From the NCBI GenBank assembly GCA_030765045.1, contig CM060963.1, positions 114,870,235-114,934,234 on the forward strand: a DNA stretch of 64,000 nt, in the 5' to 3' direction. The notes below the pieces were generated by a model that worked only from the letters and a program-made list of their open reading frames with translations, was not told the DNA's origin and searched no databases. A program made the position numbers and the translations under genes. Shown piece by piece: positions 11,400 through 23,778 of this stretch (position 1 is the first letter of the stretch; every line of letters begins with the position of its first letter). This stretch comes from Tenodera sinensis (lineage: Eukaryota > Arthropoda > Insecta > Mantodea > Mantidae).

Positions 11400-12400
11400 G
11401 AAGAAAAGGTAAGACAATAATTATATCTGAGAGAAAAAGCTCTAAACTTTTAGTTAATCTAACCAGTTACTGATAAATTCTCTTAAAAGTATATACCTGA
11501 CGAGTTAAAATGGTAAAATAGTTTGAAATGATTTACTCACAGTGTTGTTTCAGCACCTCAAAGGACAATTTTTAAAAAAATTGAAACATTCACTATTTTT
11601 AACATTTTTGGCATATAATTCCTAGCTAATTTAATTACAGTTTATTGTGTGGAATTATACTAATAATTTGTTATTATAAACCACCATAATTTTTAAAGAC
11701 AAAGAAGGTTTATATTTACTGTGTGATACATCACGGGTTTGTTATTACCGGTGATGAGTAAGTGAATTTCGGTAGACGTCATTAAGACATTAGTATTGGA
11801 TAGTTAGAAATAATGACGATCTCATTAACTGTTCACGTTATTAGTGGATATAAAGTGCTTTCATGTGTTTATTGGTCATTTGTCCTTTAGATTCCGCTAA
11901 TATGCGAGAATCACTAAATACTTATGGATTTCTTGAAACTTTTAACATTTTTCTTGCCTGAGATGACGATTCCTGTAACAAATACTTCAATTTGTGGCAA
12001 GGCTCCTTATGAACTACAAACACTTATGTAGCTGGCGTTCATATATTGAATAAACTAATGCAAATGCTCGTGTTTAATGCATTATATCCATTATACTATT
12101 GAAGCATCTGACAATGCACACATATATTTTCCAATAATGGTTAAACAATGAGGGCACAGGGCGTAGCTAGTTTCGCAATACAGGATACCGCTACTGCATT
12201 CCGTTGCACATTTTCCTGCTCCTCTCTTGTTCACATTGTGGGATCACGTTTCAGCTCTGGAAAGTATTCGATAAATCGATCGAGGCTTATTACAATCGAC
12301 CAGTGTTGGAGTAGTAACAGGTGCAGCTTGTGCTCCTTCCAAATTGATATTGATAATAGAGTATTAAGCAAAACTGTTTTAAATAATTCACTAAGTGTTG
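11400..12400. other. AT-rich spacer, nothing recognised
   Basis: No shared repeat or coding similarity noticed; the 87-codon frame at 12148-12411 has no recognised motif. Confidence 0.35.
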
Positions 12401-12404
12401 TTAC

Positions 12405-12735
12405 AAGTTAAGAAACCATGTTCCTATGTTCATAACTTAGAAGCGCATGTTCACACACACATGCGCGCGCGTACACACACACACGCACGCACAAAACACA
12501 CACATACGCATACACACAGACACACACACACACACACACACAAAACACACACATACGCATACACACAGACACACATACACACACACACCACATACACATA
12601 TATACAGATCTATTTTTAAAATAAATATTTTTGGGTAAGGGGACCTTGGCTGCAGTGATGTGGATTTCCGGTGAAATCGGTTTTTTTGTTTTGGTGATAT
12701 ACAATACTTCCTCCACTTGGGTGTGATAGGTAAGT
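12405..12735 (-). repeat. rep1 copy T (left end only) with expanded (CA)n
   Basis: After an imperfect CA/CACG run (12450-12600) come 'ggacctt', 'gatttccggtgaaatcgg' and 'gatatacaatacttcctcca', which match the left terminus of rep1 in minus orientation. The terminal hairpin is degraded. Confidence 0.6.
12450..12600. repeat. Imperfect (CA)n/(CACG)n microsatellite
   Basis: Alternating CA with CG, TA and AA interruptions and an internal duplication of 'acacacatacgcatacacac'. It occupies the usual CA/GTCY position of rep1. Confidence 0.85.
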
Positions 12736-13261
12736 TGTACAGAAAGTAATAAAAACTGTTTTTTGTGAGCATGTGATTATTAGGGAGACATTTCTGACTT
12801 TTTGTACGAACAGGTTTGAGTTTGTTTCGTTGAATTACGCGTGCAACTCATTAACATGTCTTATGCAAGCATTGAAATTACCGACAAGCAGAGCACATAG
12901 ATGTTGCGGTGTAAGTAACATTTCCAGCCCGGTGAACACATATTTTCCATCTCTGTTTCTCAGGACGGGATCACGTTTCGTCTCCTTCATTATCGTATGG
13001 AATGTGAGAAATATCTTGTCATTATGAACCCAACATTCGACCTCACTATTCTGCAGTTTCATTTCTTTTATTACTAATTGTTATTTCTCTTTTATCTCCC
13101 TTTTTATTAACGATTTATTTAAGGTCGTTTTGAAAGCGCGGTCTTATCGCTATCATGCATAAAATACATTATACATATCGTTTTACAATAATGTATCAAA
13201 TGTCAGGTTATGAACATTCACAGTAAATCAGAGATTATTCATTATTCATTAAAAACTGTAG

Positions 13262-13860
13262 TGATCATGTTGAGTCTCTTAACCGTAAGAGGAAAATGAG
13301 AGATGCGGGCTTGTTGTGCACATCTGCTGTACTGTGGTCAGTCTGTATGGATATGGTGAATGGTCAGAAGAATGTCACGCTGGTGCAATTCGGAGGTTGG
13401 TCCTTAGTGAGAAGATGACAGTGTGTTAACTTGGAGTGCCCAATTTTAGGATGGGCGAGTTAACTTAATCACTTCTTGTTAGAGTTGGGAATGGAGAAAA
13501 AGCTTTGTGAAGCCTGAGCAAGCTTCACGAAGTTTGTTGTTGACGGATGACCACATCGGCTTCCATTTTTGCATGTACATGTGTTTAATGAAGTTGATGA
13601 CGTCTTGGTGTGGAGAGGCAATCGATGCGTCACTGACAGGATGTTTAGTTGCCTCTTTTGCAACTTTATCTGCAGTTTTATTACCTTCTATGACAATGAG
13701 AGAGGGAGTCCATACAAAGAATAGGTTTTTATCCGTCTTATTTATATTGTGACACAACAATCGGATTTCACGGATCAGTGCGTGGCTCGGTTCAGAGTTT
13801 TGCATGGCAAGTAGTGCACTTAAGGAATCGTGAAGATGGTGTAGTGACTTTTAGTGGATG
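13262..13860 (-). pseudogene. LINE fragment: RNase H domain and downstream C-terminus
   Basis: Minus-strand reading gives HLHDSLSALLAMQNSEP, in which D-S is the RNase H catalytic-type motif, then LFFVWTPSLIVIEGNKTADKVAKEA, the 'W.PSH.GI.GNE.AD' block of LINE RNase H domains. The usual His is replaced by Leu here (PSL). Farther on, out of frame, are RLTHPKIGHSKLTHCHLL and PPNCTSV, recalling the 'RLTH..LL....PP.C..C' segment after RNase H in I/Jockey-type elements. Stops and shifts (for example at 13479) break the frame, so this is an inactive remnant. Confidence 0.7.
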
Positions 13861-13879
13861 AATTATATATAAAATTTAC

Positions 13880-14295
13880 TTGCGACATAGCATCGTTAGT
13901 AATTATGGGACATCCCACAGGGTTTGAAATAATTAATCACTTAAAAGATGTGAAGGAGCACTGCTAGCAGCTCCTTCAGACGTGAAGTAAATCGACAATA
14001 TTGCGTTGAGGTTGGTCAGGGAATTGACCTGATTTGTGGATGTAAGTAGGTCGGACGCTTTCGCTTTCGTGTAATATTTTGGGAGCTAACGCTTGTGATT
14101 GGCCTACACCCGCGCAATAAACACGGAAGGACAAGGCAGAGTATGTGCTTATGTTCTCAAGACGCACCATTTGGAACCACTCACTCAGTCTGCAGTGTTG
14201 CCAGCTTATTTTATAAAACTAAAATATCTCCGTTGGAAACTGAGCGCTTTGCGTTAAAATTTAAGCAACTCTGAGCAAAAATGTCAAAAAAATAT
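13880..14295. other. Spacer, nothing recognised
   Basis: No repeat or coding signal noticed. Confidence 0.35.
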
Positions 14296-14297
14296 GT

Positions 14298-14845
14298 ATG
14301 TAACCTCGTTAGCGTAAACTCGCTTAAGACGAACTTGCGATTAACGCGAAAAGAATAATGGCCCTCGGCAGGAAAACATTAGGTCTTATGTGACGTTTTA
14401 TCGCTTAACACGAATTTTGGTGAAGGTGAATTACGAACTCTTTTTTCAGTACCTGGCGTAATTAAATTTCGTTGTAACCCAAACTTACGATGTTAAAGTA
14501 TCTTAAGTGTTAGTTTTTTACACAATGAATGCAAGAAATGTAACTACAAAGCTAATTACCCATTGTTGGCTCGTTTCTAACGTGTCGTATGTCGGCAGTC
14601 GTGATTATCACCTCCACAATCAGTGTGTACCGCACATTTAAATAAATTCCAAGCCTGCATTAGCATTTAGAAACGTATTCCATGCAGATGTTCTTTTAGT
14701 CGTAGCCAAATCGATATAAAGTGATTGATGCTGTAGTGTATTACGCATTACTGCACTACTGTTATACTCTGTGGTTTTCAGTTAACACGAATGTTTTTTT
14801 TTTAAGATAAACTTGATTTTTCGGTCCCTTCGAAGATTATACTAT
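14298..14845. mobile_element. Possible non-autonomous pogo/Tc1-like element
   Basis: The left part carries 'aacctcgttagcgtaaactc', 'gcttaagacgaacttgcg' and 'attaacgcg', and the right part 'cagttaacacgaatg' and 'gataaacttgatttttcggt'. Repeated 'cgct-taa-acgaa' motifs facing each other are typical of the ends of pogo/Tigger-like elements. The termini are too degraded to define TIRs by eye. Confidence 0.3.
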
Positions 14846-14879
14846 GTGTATAGAATGTTTAAAAAGTGTCCGATATTGC

Positions 14880-15560
14880 AACAGTTGGGATTGGTCAAAT
14901 AAACGTTCCTGTAAACTTATGTATGTCCGGAGGATCGCTTTGTTCCCGATGTACGCTCAGGAATTGTGGGTGACGGACTTCAAGGACCATACATTTTATC
15001 AAACAGATTAGAAAGTGTGTATCATCGATTGCTGCGCGTTGAGCTACCGGTGCTTTTGGAAGTCGTTGTGCTTGTAGAAAGACAAAACGACGGATGTGGT
15101 TTATGCATGACGGGGCACCACCCTATTTCCTACGCATCGTACGACAGTACTTAAACCAAACATTTAATGGAAGATGGATTGGTCGGGGAGTTCCAGTAGC
15201 ATGGCCTCCCTTTCGCCCGACCTAATCCATTGGATTTCTGGCTATGGGTATATTTAAAGACATTGGTGTGTTCCAAACCCTTCGAAAATGTGCATGCGTT
15301 GCACGTGTTTATAAAATGGCTCATATCTCAACACGTATTTGTTTCTGGGCATATTTTTATAAGAACATTTATTCCAGTTTTGACCAATTCAAACTCCAAT
15401 TGGAGTTACAGAATGTCCAGCCTCAGAAGTCGCCTACGGCTCCACTGGCCAGTGCAGAACACCTTGAAACATAGGAAGGATATGGTGCGCTCTATAAAGG
15501 CAAAGAAAACGTTACTACTAATGGTGATGCGCATAAGCCTTTTAGGCTTACGTGCGGGAA
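14880..15560 (+). pseudogene. mariner-like transposase relic
   Basis: Frame pieces give SGIVGDGLQGPYILSNRL, then in another frame (15094-15222) MWFMHDGAPPYFLRIVRQ followed by YLNQTFNGRWIGRGVPVAWPP, then in a third NPLDFWLWVYLKTLVC. These follow the order of a mariner/Tc1-superfamily catalytic domain: the second catalytic Asp in MHDGAPP, the RWIGRG.P..WPPRSPDL segment, and LDF.LWG.LK. At least two frameshifts and internal stops are visible (for example the stop right after WPPFRPT). TIRs were not identified. Confidence 0.7.
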
Positions 15561-15599
15561 GTTGAGGAAACTTCAACAGAACCCCATGTTATCAGTCAA

Positions 15600-16034
15600 T
15601 GAAAAGAAAAGTAGATAGGTTATAAATTTAAATGATGAGTTTTGTTGGCTAAGGGTATTTTATAGCTTCCTACAGGCTCGGTTTAAAACGCGTGATGCGT
15701 ATAATGTGTTTTCTTTGTTTGTTGGTACATACGTCTATATAAATCTCACTTTGTTGCTAGTGCCTCATTTATTGATAATAATTTAGGCATCAACCATTGT
15801 AACTATCTATAGAACGCTTCTGTCTTGCTAGTGCGTTGGAATCTCCAATTACATTAAATACAACAAATAATACCTTACTCAGTCATCACTCAAGAATTAT
15901 AATTTTAGTATATATCGTGAAGGGGAGATCTGCGGTTGAAATCCCATCAGCTCTCAGTCAGAGGCTGCCTTCAGATTTTCTCAGTCTTCATAGCCAGTAC
16001 GTAAATGGCTGAGAGGTAGTCTGAGACTAAGTTA
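15600..16034. other. Spacer with a weak SINE-like segment
   Basis: Near 15920-16020 there is 'gatctgcggttgaaatccc' (box B-like) followed by a Ser/Leu-codon-like CT-rich tail. It may be an old SINE, but this is unproven. Confidence 0.25.
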
Positions 16035-16328
16035 AAACTGAAATTCCGTTCTCTTTACACGGCCAAGAGATATAAAAGTGAATAATGACGTTCTATTTGA
16101 GAAAAGTTTAAGTATTGCAAAACTCACACAAATAAGAAGGCACATCTCCGAAGTGACTCACTCCAAAAAATATCATTCAGACATAACTTGTGTGTTTTAA
16201 CGATATATATATATATATATATATTTGTATAACACGATTAGGTTTATCTCTTACCATTTACCAGTTATGCAAAAATCATAAAGAGTACACAGAGCTACGG
16301 GGGTTGTAGCCAGAAAATTCAAAATATA

Positions 16329-16963
16329 CGAGGCGTGTTTTTAAATTAAGCACCGTTTAAATATTTTGCCGCTGCATTCAAGATTTTGATCATACGTTAT
16401 CTCTTCTTCCATTCATTAGGAAGCCAGACGCAGCTATGACCGACCGTCACTTTGTTTTTTCCTATTGTTTGAGCGTTTCGAAATGTTCGAAACAATAGAA
16501 CGACCCACCGACTGTGAAGTCAGATCAGTGATTGTAAACATTCCTTCCCAATTGTGTGAGCTTTATGGGGAACCAATGAGTGACAATGTCCGGCCACATA
16601 CAGCCTAAACTTCAGATCTGATCGCATCATTTGGTTAGGGAAAATTCGGGTATCCTCCCTACAGCCCGATTTGGCACCAAGGGATTTCCATCTGTTTCTT
16701 CATCTGAAAGGATTTCTTGGTGGAAAGCGTTACAAACACGATGATGTTAAGAAAAAAGCGCAGAGTTGACTTTTATCACAGGCGGCATCATTATTTAACA
16801 AAGGCTAGCAAAACCTGGTTTCCCGTTGCATAAGCGGCTAAATAAGGGCGGCACCTAATTGTAGTGAAAGGTGTAAGGTAATGAATGGTGATAACGTATT
16901 TGGAAAATAATCTTCTGTTACTTTCTAAAAAATTATCGGTACTTACTTTAAAAATACGCCTCG
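16329..16963 (+). mobile_element. mariner element, internally deleted, nested in rep1
   Basis: Terminal inverted repeats CGAGGCGTGTTTTTAAA / TTTAAAAATACGCCTCG are flanked by TA at 16327-16328 and 16964-16965, the mariner target-site duplication. Inside, an N-terminal piece MFETIERPTDCEVRSVI jumps to DNVRPHTA, FG-GKFGYPPYSP and HLFLHLK-like residues, the C-terminal catalytic half. The middle is missing and stops are present (after PHTA). At about 635 bp it is roughly half the usual mariner length and is defective. Confidence 0.85.
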
Positions 16964-17141
16964 TACATTTCAATTGCCATAAAAATATGTTAAACATATG
17001 GCGTTTCAATCAAAATCGTTAGGACTATTTTTGAGAAAAATTTTCCATGTAAAGGGTAGTTTAGGGTGGAGGAATTTTGTACAAATCTGCGTTTGGTATC
17101 CTTGAAAGATATTAAACTTCAATATTATTGAGTTACGCTGT

Positions 17142-17144
<3 letters not shown>

Positions 17145-17216
<72 letters not shown>
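17145..17216. repeat. (CA)n microsatellite in rep1 copy D
   Basis: About 36 CA units directly after 'gagttacgctgttctta', the conserved seed position. Confidence 0.9.
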
Positions 17217-17217
<1 letters not shown>

Positions 17218-17335
17218 TTTTCTAAAAATTCATTTTTGGATTCAGTAGTCTCAAAACATATTTCCGGTGAAACCTGGACAACGAAATTACTTCCCCTGCT
17301 TACTATCCTATGTAGTACAGAAAGAAAAACCTCGG

Positions 17336-17896
17336 TGCTTATATAAAGTATATGTAGGTATAACCAATAGATGGCGTATTTGTTTCTCTTTCCCCCTTCT
17401 CTGTCTCGCCCTTTCCCGGAATTAGGTTTGCTCTCGTTCTGCGCGCTGTTTTCCATCGTAACTCAAGCTCCTGAGATTTATTAGTTGCCGTCAAAGAAAG
17501 CAGTATCATGTTGCTTCCAGTCATTGATGTTCCCACCCAGTCTTCTAGTTTACATGAGATATATGCCCATGGAACATGTGACACCAAAGTGGATAGTTAA
17601 CCATCGATGGCAGTATTTGGATAACCCACTGGATATTGATATAGATCCTGCACAAACTTAATGTAGATAATCTAGAGCAATCCTTACCATTTCCCCCCCC
17701 CCCTTTTTTTTTTCTTTTTATTTTTTTATTTTTTGAGCAACTATGAAGTTACCAACAGAATAATCATCTAGTTTACTAGCAGAACTGGTAGCTCCTCTCC
17801 TCTCCCATTGAAGGATGTGATGCACCTGGTTCTCTCCTGCAATTGCTCAGGCCAAGTCTTAATTCCAGTAATAAACTTTATTAGTTCCTCGCAAAG
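17336..17896. other. Spacer with C/T homopolymer runs
   Basis: A C-run at about 17694-17703 is followed by T-rich sequence to 17735. No element or gene recognised. Confidence 0.35.
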
Positions 17897-18006
17897 TAAC
17901 TAGAGTAAATATTACATTAACCCTAGCTTTCGATATCGAGAGTTCCAAGGAAATATACGTTTTGAGAAGCTCTCAATAATAAATAAAATAAAAATTGGGA
18001 TAAGTT

Positions 18007-18020
18007 CAGTGTGTGTGTCT

Positions 18021-18058
<38 letters not shown>

Positions 18059-18480
18059 TGTGTGTGTGTGTCTGGTATGTGTGTGTGTCTGGTGTGTGTG
18101 TGTGTGTGTGTGTGTGAATGTGTGTGTGTGTCTGGTGTGTGTGTGTCTGGTGTGTGAGTGTGTGTGTCTAGTGTGTGTGTGTGAATGTGTGTGTGTGAGT
18201 GTGTGTGTGAATGTGTGTTAGGTGTGTGTGTGTCTGGTGTGTGAGTGTGTGTGTGAATGTGTGTGTGTCTGGTGTGTGTGTGAATGTGTGTGTGAATGTG
18301 TGTGTGAATGTGTGTGTGTGTCTGGTGTGTGTGTGAATGTGTGTGTCTTTGTGTGTGTGTGTGTCTGGTGTGTGTGAATGTGTGTGTGTGTGTCTGGTGT
18401 GTGAGTGTGTGTGTGTTCTGGTGTGTGAGTGTGTGTGTATTCTGGTGTGTGTGTGAATGTGTGTGTTTGTGTGTGTGTCT

Positions 18481-18546
<66 letters not shown>
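18007..18546. repeat. Compound (TG)n array with TCTGG and GAATG interruptions
   Basis: TG runs are separated by recurring 'tctgg', 'gaatg' and 'gagtg' units, ending in a pure TG run of about 64 bases. Frames across it encode Cys/Val-rich or His/Thr-rich strings that are not genes. Confidence 0.9.
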
Positions 18547-18549
<3 letters not shown>

Positions 18550-18744
18550 GAGTATAGGATGCGATACAGAGGATTTCAACGTTTTCTCTGTACCTTAGGC
18601 TTTCCTCTAATGGGCTATTTTTCGAAATTTTTTATTTCCTCAAAAATGGCTTTAACGGTTTTTGTTGAATAAAAGATGTTTAAGATATTTTCACAAAAAC
18701 GACAAAAGTTCTATCTATGTACTTTTTTCTCACTACTTTTTTCT

Positions 18745-19177
18745 TCCAAAATGTTTACACACGTTCACGGTTCTCTTTTACTGACGTTAACACAGTCTAC
18801 AGCCTTTTGTGATATTACAAGTCACAACAGTTATCTTCTGTAACCTTGACCCCTTTCGCTCCTTCACGACGACACAAGCATCAAACAAGCGCGCTCACAC
18901 TCACACATTAAACCAAAACCTAAATTATTCCTGTATGTAACTGACTCATTTTGTTGCCTCGCTTCCTTATGTAGCGAACCTTTCTCGAATTTCTATAAAT
19001 GCGCCGGCTGCCGGACACTTCTCGAATAAACTGGAAAAACCCCTTTTGGTTGTGCCGCTCTGATTATTGTCACGTGCTTGCGAGGAGTATCCTGACCTTA
19101 AGCGTCTTTTAAACGCATCACCAGAGGGATTGGACGGCCCTGAGCGTTATTTGTTGTGCACCGCGGCCGGCATCACA
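18745..19177 (-). repeat. rep2 copy 3 (inverted, inside rep1 copy E)
   Basis: The reverse complement starts TGTGATGCCGGCCGCGG (end at 19177), continues with 'ttaaggtcaggatactcct', 'cacaaccaaaaggggttttt' and 'attcgagaa', and then 'ggctgtagactgtgttaac', colinear with the copies at 10.8 and 48.4 kb. TTCTCGAA pairs occur at 18982-18989 and 19019-19026. The CRE seen in the other copies is not preserved here. Confidence 0.55.
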
Positions 19178-19635
19178 ATATTGTATGCTAAGTTTTGTGT
19201 ATATATACGGCTGTTACATAACTGGTGAACTGTAAGAGACACACAAGATCTTAGTGAACAAAAATTGTTGATCTCGTTAAAACACAAACTTACGTCAATT
19301 ACTTTTCTTGTGGGGTGAATCATTTCGGAAATATTGCGTGTTATTTTGCAATACTTACACTTTTCTCAGCAGAGAAGTCTTTTTTGTTTCTTTTCTTTTT
19401 CTATTTTTGTTAATGTTCAGACGTTTAAAAAGAATAGAACGTTAATCCGTCACACAGCGACGCAAAGTTTTGCCTGTCGCTTAAATTCCATTACATTCTC
19501 ATATTTCCCCTGCAGGTACTGGAGAATTAGCAATAAAATAATTTCTGCAAATATTTATCTCAATTAACATGAAGTAGATAAAGGAATAAGGGTTTGTAAG
19601 AACAGTTTATGTGAGTGCAGCACTTCAGGTGTTTG

Positions 19636-20470
19636 TGTTACTTGCACATTGAATTCTCTTTCCGTATTTAGCCTCTGATTTTTGTTACTTTATTATTGCC
19701 GGAATTAGAAAGCAATGGATGTACCAGGGTCAATGATACAGTTTAAAAAAACTTCGGTTAGTAAATTACGTGGTTGATGTACCAAAATAATGGCATTACT
19801 TTCACGAATTCGTACTACTTTCGCTTAAGGGTTTTCAATCATATAACAAATCTGAAGTGTTTCTGCAATGTCTCCATTTTTAGGTCCTTATCTTCCAATG
19901 GCCGTTTATTTCTGAAGTTTAATTTTACTTTTTTCTTTCTTGGTTAATGCTCTGCATCTGCACCCTTACCTTTATGCCTTTATAAAACTGCAGTTTGTTT
20001 CTCGGCGTACATCCTAAAATGTTAAATAAATTATTCCATAAGTGTTCTGGAATTTAGGTATTTAGTTTCTACAGAATATTCTCTGTCATGATTAATGTCA
20101 GTTCTTAAATCACCTAAATGGCTAATAATTTTACTACTAGCTTCATTTTCGTTCTTACGGATGATTTTCCTCGAAATACCATCACTTTTGTCTTTTCCAT
20201 TTTCATTGTTAATTGTTCCAGATCTTAAAGATTATTACTGACAATAATTGGCTTAAAAAGGAAGCGAAAATATCAGAAAAATGTTTTTATTCAAATAAAA
20301 TTACCAAAGGACACATACATAAATCGCAAAGGATATGAAAACATACAGCCAAGGAAATACTAAAATGTGAACTAGCTATGAAAATTAGTTCATGTAAACA
20401 ATGGACAAAGTAGCAAGTCACCACATCAACAGGTACTGAGAAGAAAATACGCCAGAAGTAAACAGAAGAG

Positions 20471-20472
<2 letters not shown>
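19636..20472. other. AT-rich spacer, nothing recognised
   Basis: No coding or shared-repeat signal noticed. Confidence 0.35.
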
Positions 20473-20690
<218 letters not shown>

Positions 20691-21520
20691 TAATGATAAG
20701 AAGGAGAAGGAGAAGAAGAAGGGGAATAAGAAGTGTTAATCTCAGGTATCACAGCTTTAAATCCTTTGTGAGAGAATCATGCTGAAGATGATATCCTGAA
20801 AAACCAAAGTGCTTCGTTTGGATTTAATGAATAACAAATTTGTGCATTTCTTGTGTAGAAAACACGGTAACAAAGGAAAATAAAAGGTGGCTTAAATTAC
20901 GAGAACATGTTTTGTCTAACATGTGACGTTAGATAATATTTCTGCTCGTAAATATTTTTGTATATTAATAACTGATAAGAGTTCAACATCGGCTGTCAAC
21001 AGTTATTAATCCAAAAATTCTGCCCTCTACTTAGCGTGTCCATCAAGTATTCCAAAGGACGCGGCTTTGAAGTCTACTGCAACATAGTAGCACTGCAGCT
21101 GCCCGCAGAAAACACGTCACGATCAAACCAACTTGATATTTAAATTACTCTTGCGGATAAACGTGTATGAACCCTAGGCTCATTGCCACCTGTTCCGCTA
21201 AAATTAATTTCGTGAAAGTCTGTTGAGTTATCTCTTTATTTTCAAGCAAGAGCATTTGGCACAAGCATTGTACTCTAGTTCACAATAACACTTTTTAAAA
21301 CATCTCACACATTAATGCACCTTTGAAGCGCTCAAATATGTTTGCTAAAACATTCTTAGCATCATCCTATGTGTAGTAAAAATACACCATCGCTTCGCAA
21401 TGTAAAGCATATGCAATACAAGTCATTTATAACAATTTTCAGAAAATAAACCAGTTGTTTCTATTTATGTGTCAGGAATTACCAAGAAAACTCGTCAGCA
21501 ATAACATTCGATTACATTCG
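20691..21520. other. Spacer, nothing recognised
   Basis: Short GAA-rich stretch right after the TAA array, then ordinary AT-rich sequence. Confidence 0.35.
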
Positions 21521-21522
21521 AC

Positions 21523-21620
21523 GCACGCATGCACGCACGCACACACGCACGCACGCACTCACTCACTCACTCACTCACTCACTCACTCACTCACTCACTC
21601 ACTCACTCACTCACTCACTC
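21523..21620. repeat. (GCAC)n followed by (CACT)n microsatellite
   Basis: GCAC units (21523-21556) change into CACT units (21557-21619), a junction of two related tetranucleotide arrays. Confidence 0.9.
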
Positions 21621-21777
21621 TCTCTTTCTCACATACGCACACAGATATCCATGTTTTCCAACGGCAAGTAATTCCTCCAATCAAATTACGAGCTCGAGGA
21701 TTTTAGATTTGCAAGTTTATAAATCAACTGTTGGTGCACACATTGATAATATGCTTTCTCCTAATGAAAAAGGAGGG

Positions 21778-22252
<475 letters not shown>

Positions 22253-22423
22253 TAAAGATACTGGCCTTTAAGGATAGAACTCTGTCAGAGGTAAAATAAT
22301 AATACAAGACAATATTTCGATGTCTTATTTAGGCACTATAGTTTCGTATGGTAAGGAAAAATATATTGACTAAAGTTAGTAAATTTTAAAATACTTGTGA
22401 AATATTAAAAAAAAAAAAACTAA

Positions 22424-23257
22424 AAGAATCTCATGCGTTGTACTCACATGACTTTCTCTACTCTTGTACTAACCATTCTTACAAACTCTTACTCCTATAT
22501 CTTTTTCGTGTTACTTAAGATAAACATTTGCAGAAATTATCTTATTGGTCATTTTCTTGTAGGTACAAGGGGAATATGGGAACACGGTAGGGTTTGAACG
22601 ATGTTCAAATATTTGAAATTGGTTCTTCTCGCACGGTTAACATATAAAAAATGAATAACGATGTTACTTTTGACAGAAGTAGAAGTTCTCCAAAACTCAC
22701 ACAAATAACAAGGAATATATGCGAAATGGTTGACTCTGCAACAAATTTATTTGTTCACAAATTGTGTTTTCAACAAATTTCTACATTTTTGTATATTAAG
22801 ATGTGTCCTATCTCTTACGGTTTACCAGAAATGCAAAAGTCATCCAGAGTAAGCAGGACTACATGGGCTGTAGCCAGAAAGTTCAAGATATACATTTCAG
22901 TTGTCATAAAAATATCTCAAAAATATGCCATTTTAATCAAAATTGTGAGAGCCATTTTCAAGGAAATCAAAATTTTTCGAAGAATTTTCCATGTAAAGGA
23001 TAGGGTAGAGGAATTTTCTTTAAAATCTTCGTGTCGCATCCTTGAAAGACGTTAATTTAAATGCTAACTTCGCTTTTAACCGACTTTTCGTTTTTGAACT
23101 ATAGTGTCCACAGCCTGATAGACACACTTGGACCTTTTTCTAAAAATGCTTTTGTTTATTCGGGGGACCTTAAACCATACATTTCCAGTGAAATCTCGGC
23201 ATCAAATTTTTTGGTGGAATACAGTACTTTCTCTACTTACTAGTAGAGAAAGTAAAA
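22424..23257 (-). repeat. rep1 copy F, compact and complete
   Basis: Best compact copy: both ends present, no large microsatellite, about 834 bp. It starts with 'gaatctcatgcgttgtactc' and ends in the perfect hairpin at 23227-23252 followed by GTAAAA. It is useful as a reference for the family. Confidence 0.85.
23227..23252. repeat. Terminal hairpin of rep1
   Basis: CTTTCTCTACT and AGTAGAGAAAG pair perfectly over 11 bp around a TACT loop. Degenerate versions occur at the same end of other copies (for example 50464-50488, 52251-52275). Confidence 0.8.
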
Positions 23258-23689
23258 GCATGAAAGAAAAATTAAATTTTATATTGTGACGGGGTTGTCA
23301 GTTTTATTGCATGGTAGCGGAATATGGCTCGTGGACAAAAGGAGCTTAAAAAGAATTGAACCAGCAAGGATAAGATATTTAAGATCAGTGAAGAAAACAA
23401 TGTGCATAACAAAGTTTGAATGTAACAGATCGCAATAGCTAATCAATACGTAAGAAGTGAAGTCAGTGATGATCTTTTGACACAACACACTGAAACGACT
23501 TGAAGAGGCAATGTTTCGCCAACTTACATTCCGACTTACACCAGGCTGCTGGCGCTATGTAGACGCTTATAAAGACATTACAGTAATTGCTTTTCGAGCC
23601 TCAGAAGTTAGTTGTAAAATAAATTACAGCATACTGTACTAATTTCCTCCTTTCAATCGTTTTAATACTTAACAAATAAACGCTTATAT

Positions 23690-23778
23690 TGTCGTATTTA
23701 ACGAAAATCCACATAATGCAAATTTTTGCTAATACGAACAGTGTTTGGTCCCAATTAGTTCGGATTAGTGGGACTGTA
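23690..23778 (-). mobile_element. Single end of a pogo/Tigger-like element
   Basis: On the minus strand the sequence starts TA-CAGTCCCACTAATCC, followed by 'gaactaattgggacc' and 'cgtattagcaaaaat'. This matches the known style of pogo/Tigger TIRs (CAGT..., '..AATCCGAACTAAT'). The opposite end was not found. Confidence 0.45.

Larger units (their letters stand above)
16035..17335 (-). repeat. rep1 copy D, split by a mariner element
   Basis: The right half (16035-16328) has 'ccgttctctttacacggc' and 'caaaactcacacaaataaga', with an (AT)n run at 16204-16223. After the mariner insertion the left half resumes ('catttcaattgccataaaaa', 'ccatgtaaagggtagttta'), then a (CA)n run, then 'ggtgaaacctgg' and the degenerate left terminus. 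Removing the insert and one TA restores the rep1 sequence around the junction exactly. Confidence 0.85.
17897..19635 (+). repeat. rep1 copy E, with giant TG block and a rep2 insertion
   Basis: The left end is recognisable as 'cgatatcgagagttccaagg' and 'aaatatacgttttgaga'. A 540 bp TG-rich block follows at the seed site, then 'ggatgcgatacagaggattt' and the rest of the left half to 18720. The right half resumes at about 19195 ('ggtgaactgtaagagacaca') and runs to 'gtgagtgcagcacttcag'. The gap between is filled by an inverted rep2 copy. Confidence 0.75.

Noticed and set aside
17923..18598. 218-codon His/Thr-rich frame and Cys/Val-rich counterparts
   Set aside because: They translate the TG/CA array of rep1 copy E; nothing outside the array supports a gene.
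22651..23055. 134-codon frame in rep1 copy F
   Set aside because: Equivalent frames are broken in the other rep1 copies, so there is no sign of protein conservation.
23227..23252. Intrinsic transcription terminator
   Set aside because: The hairpin is AT-balanced, occurs at the end of a transposable repeat, and the genome is eukaryotic.
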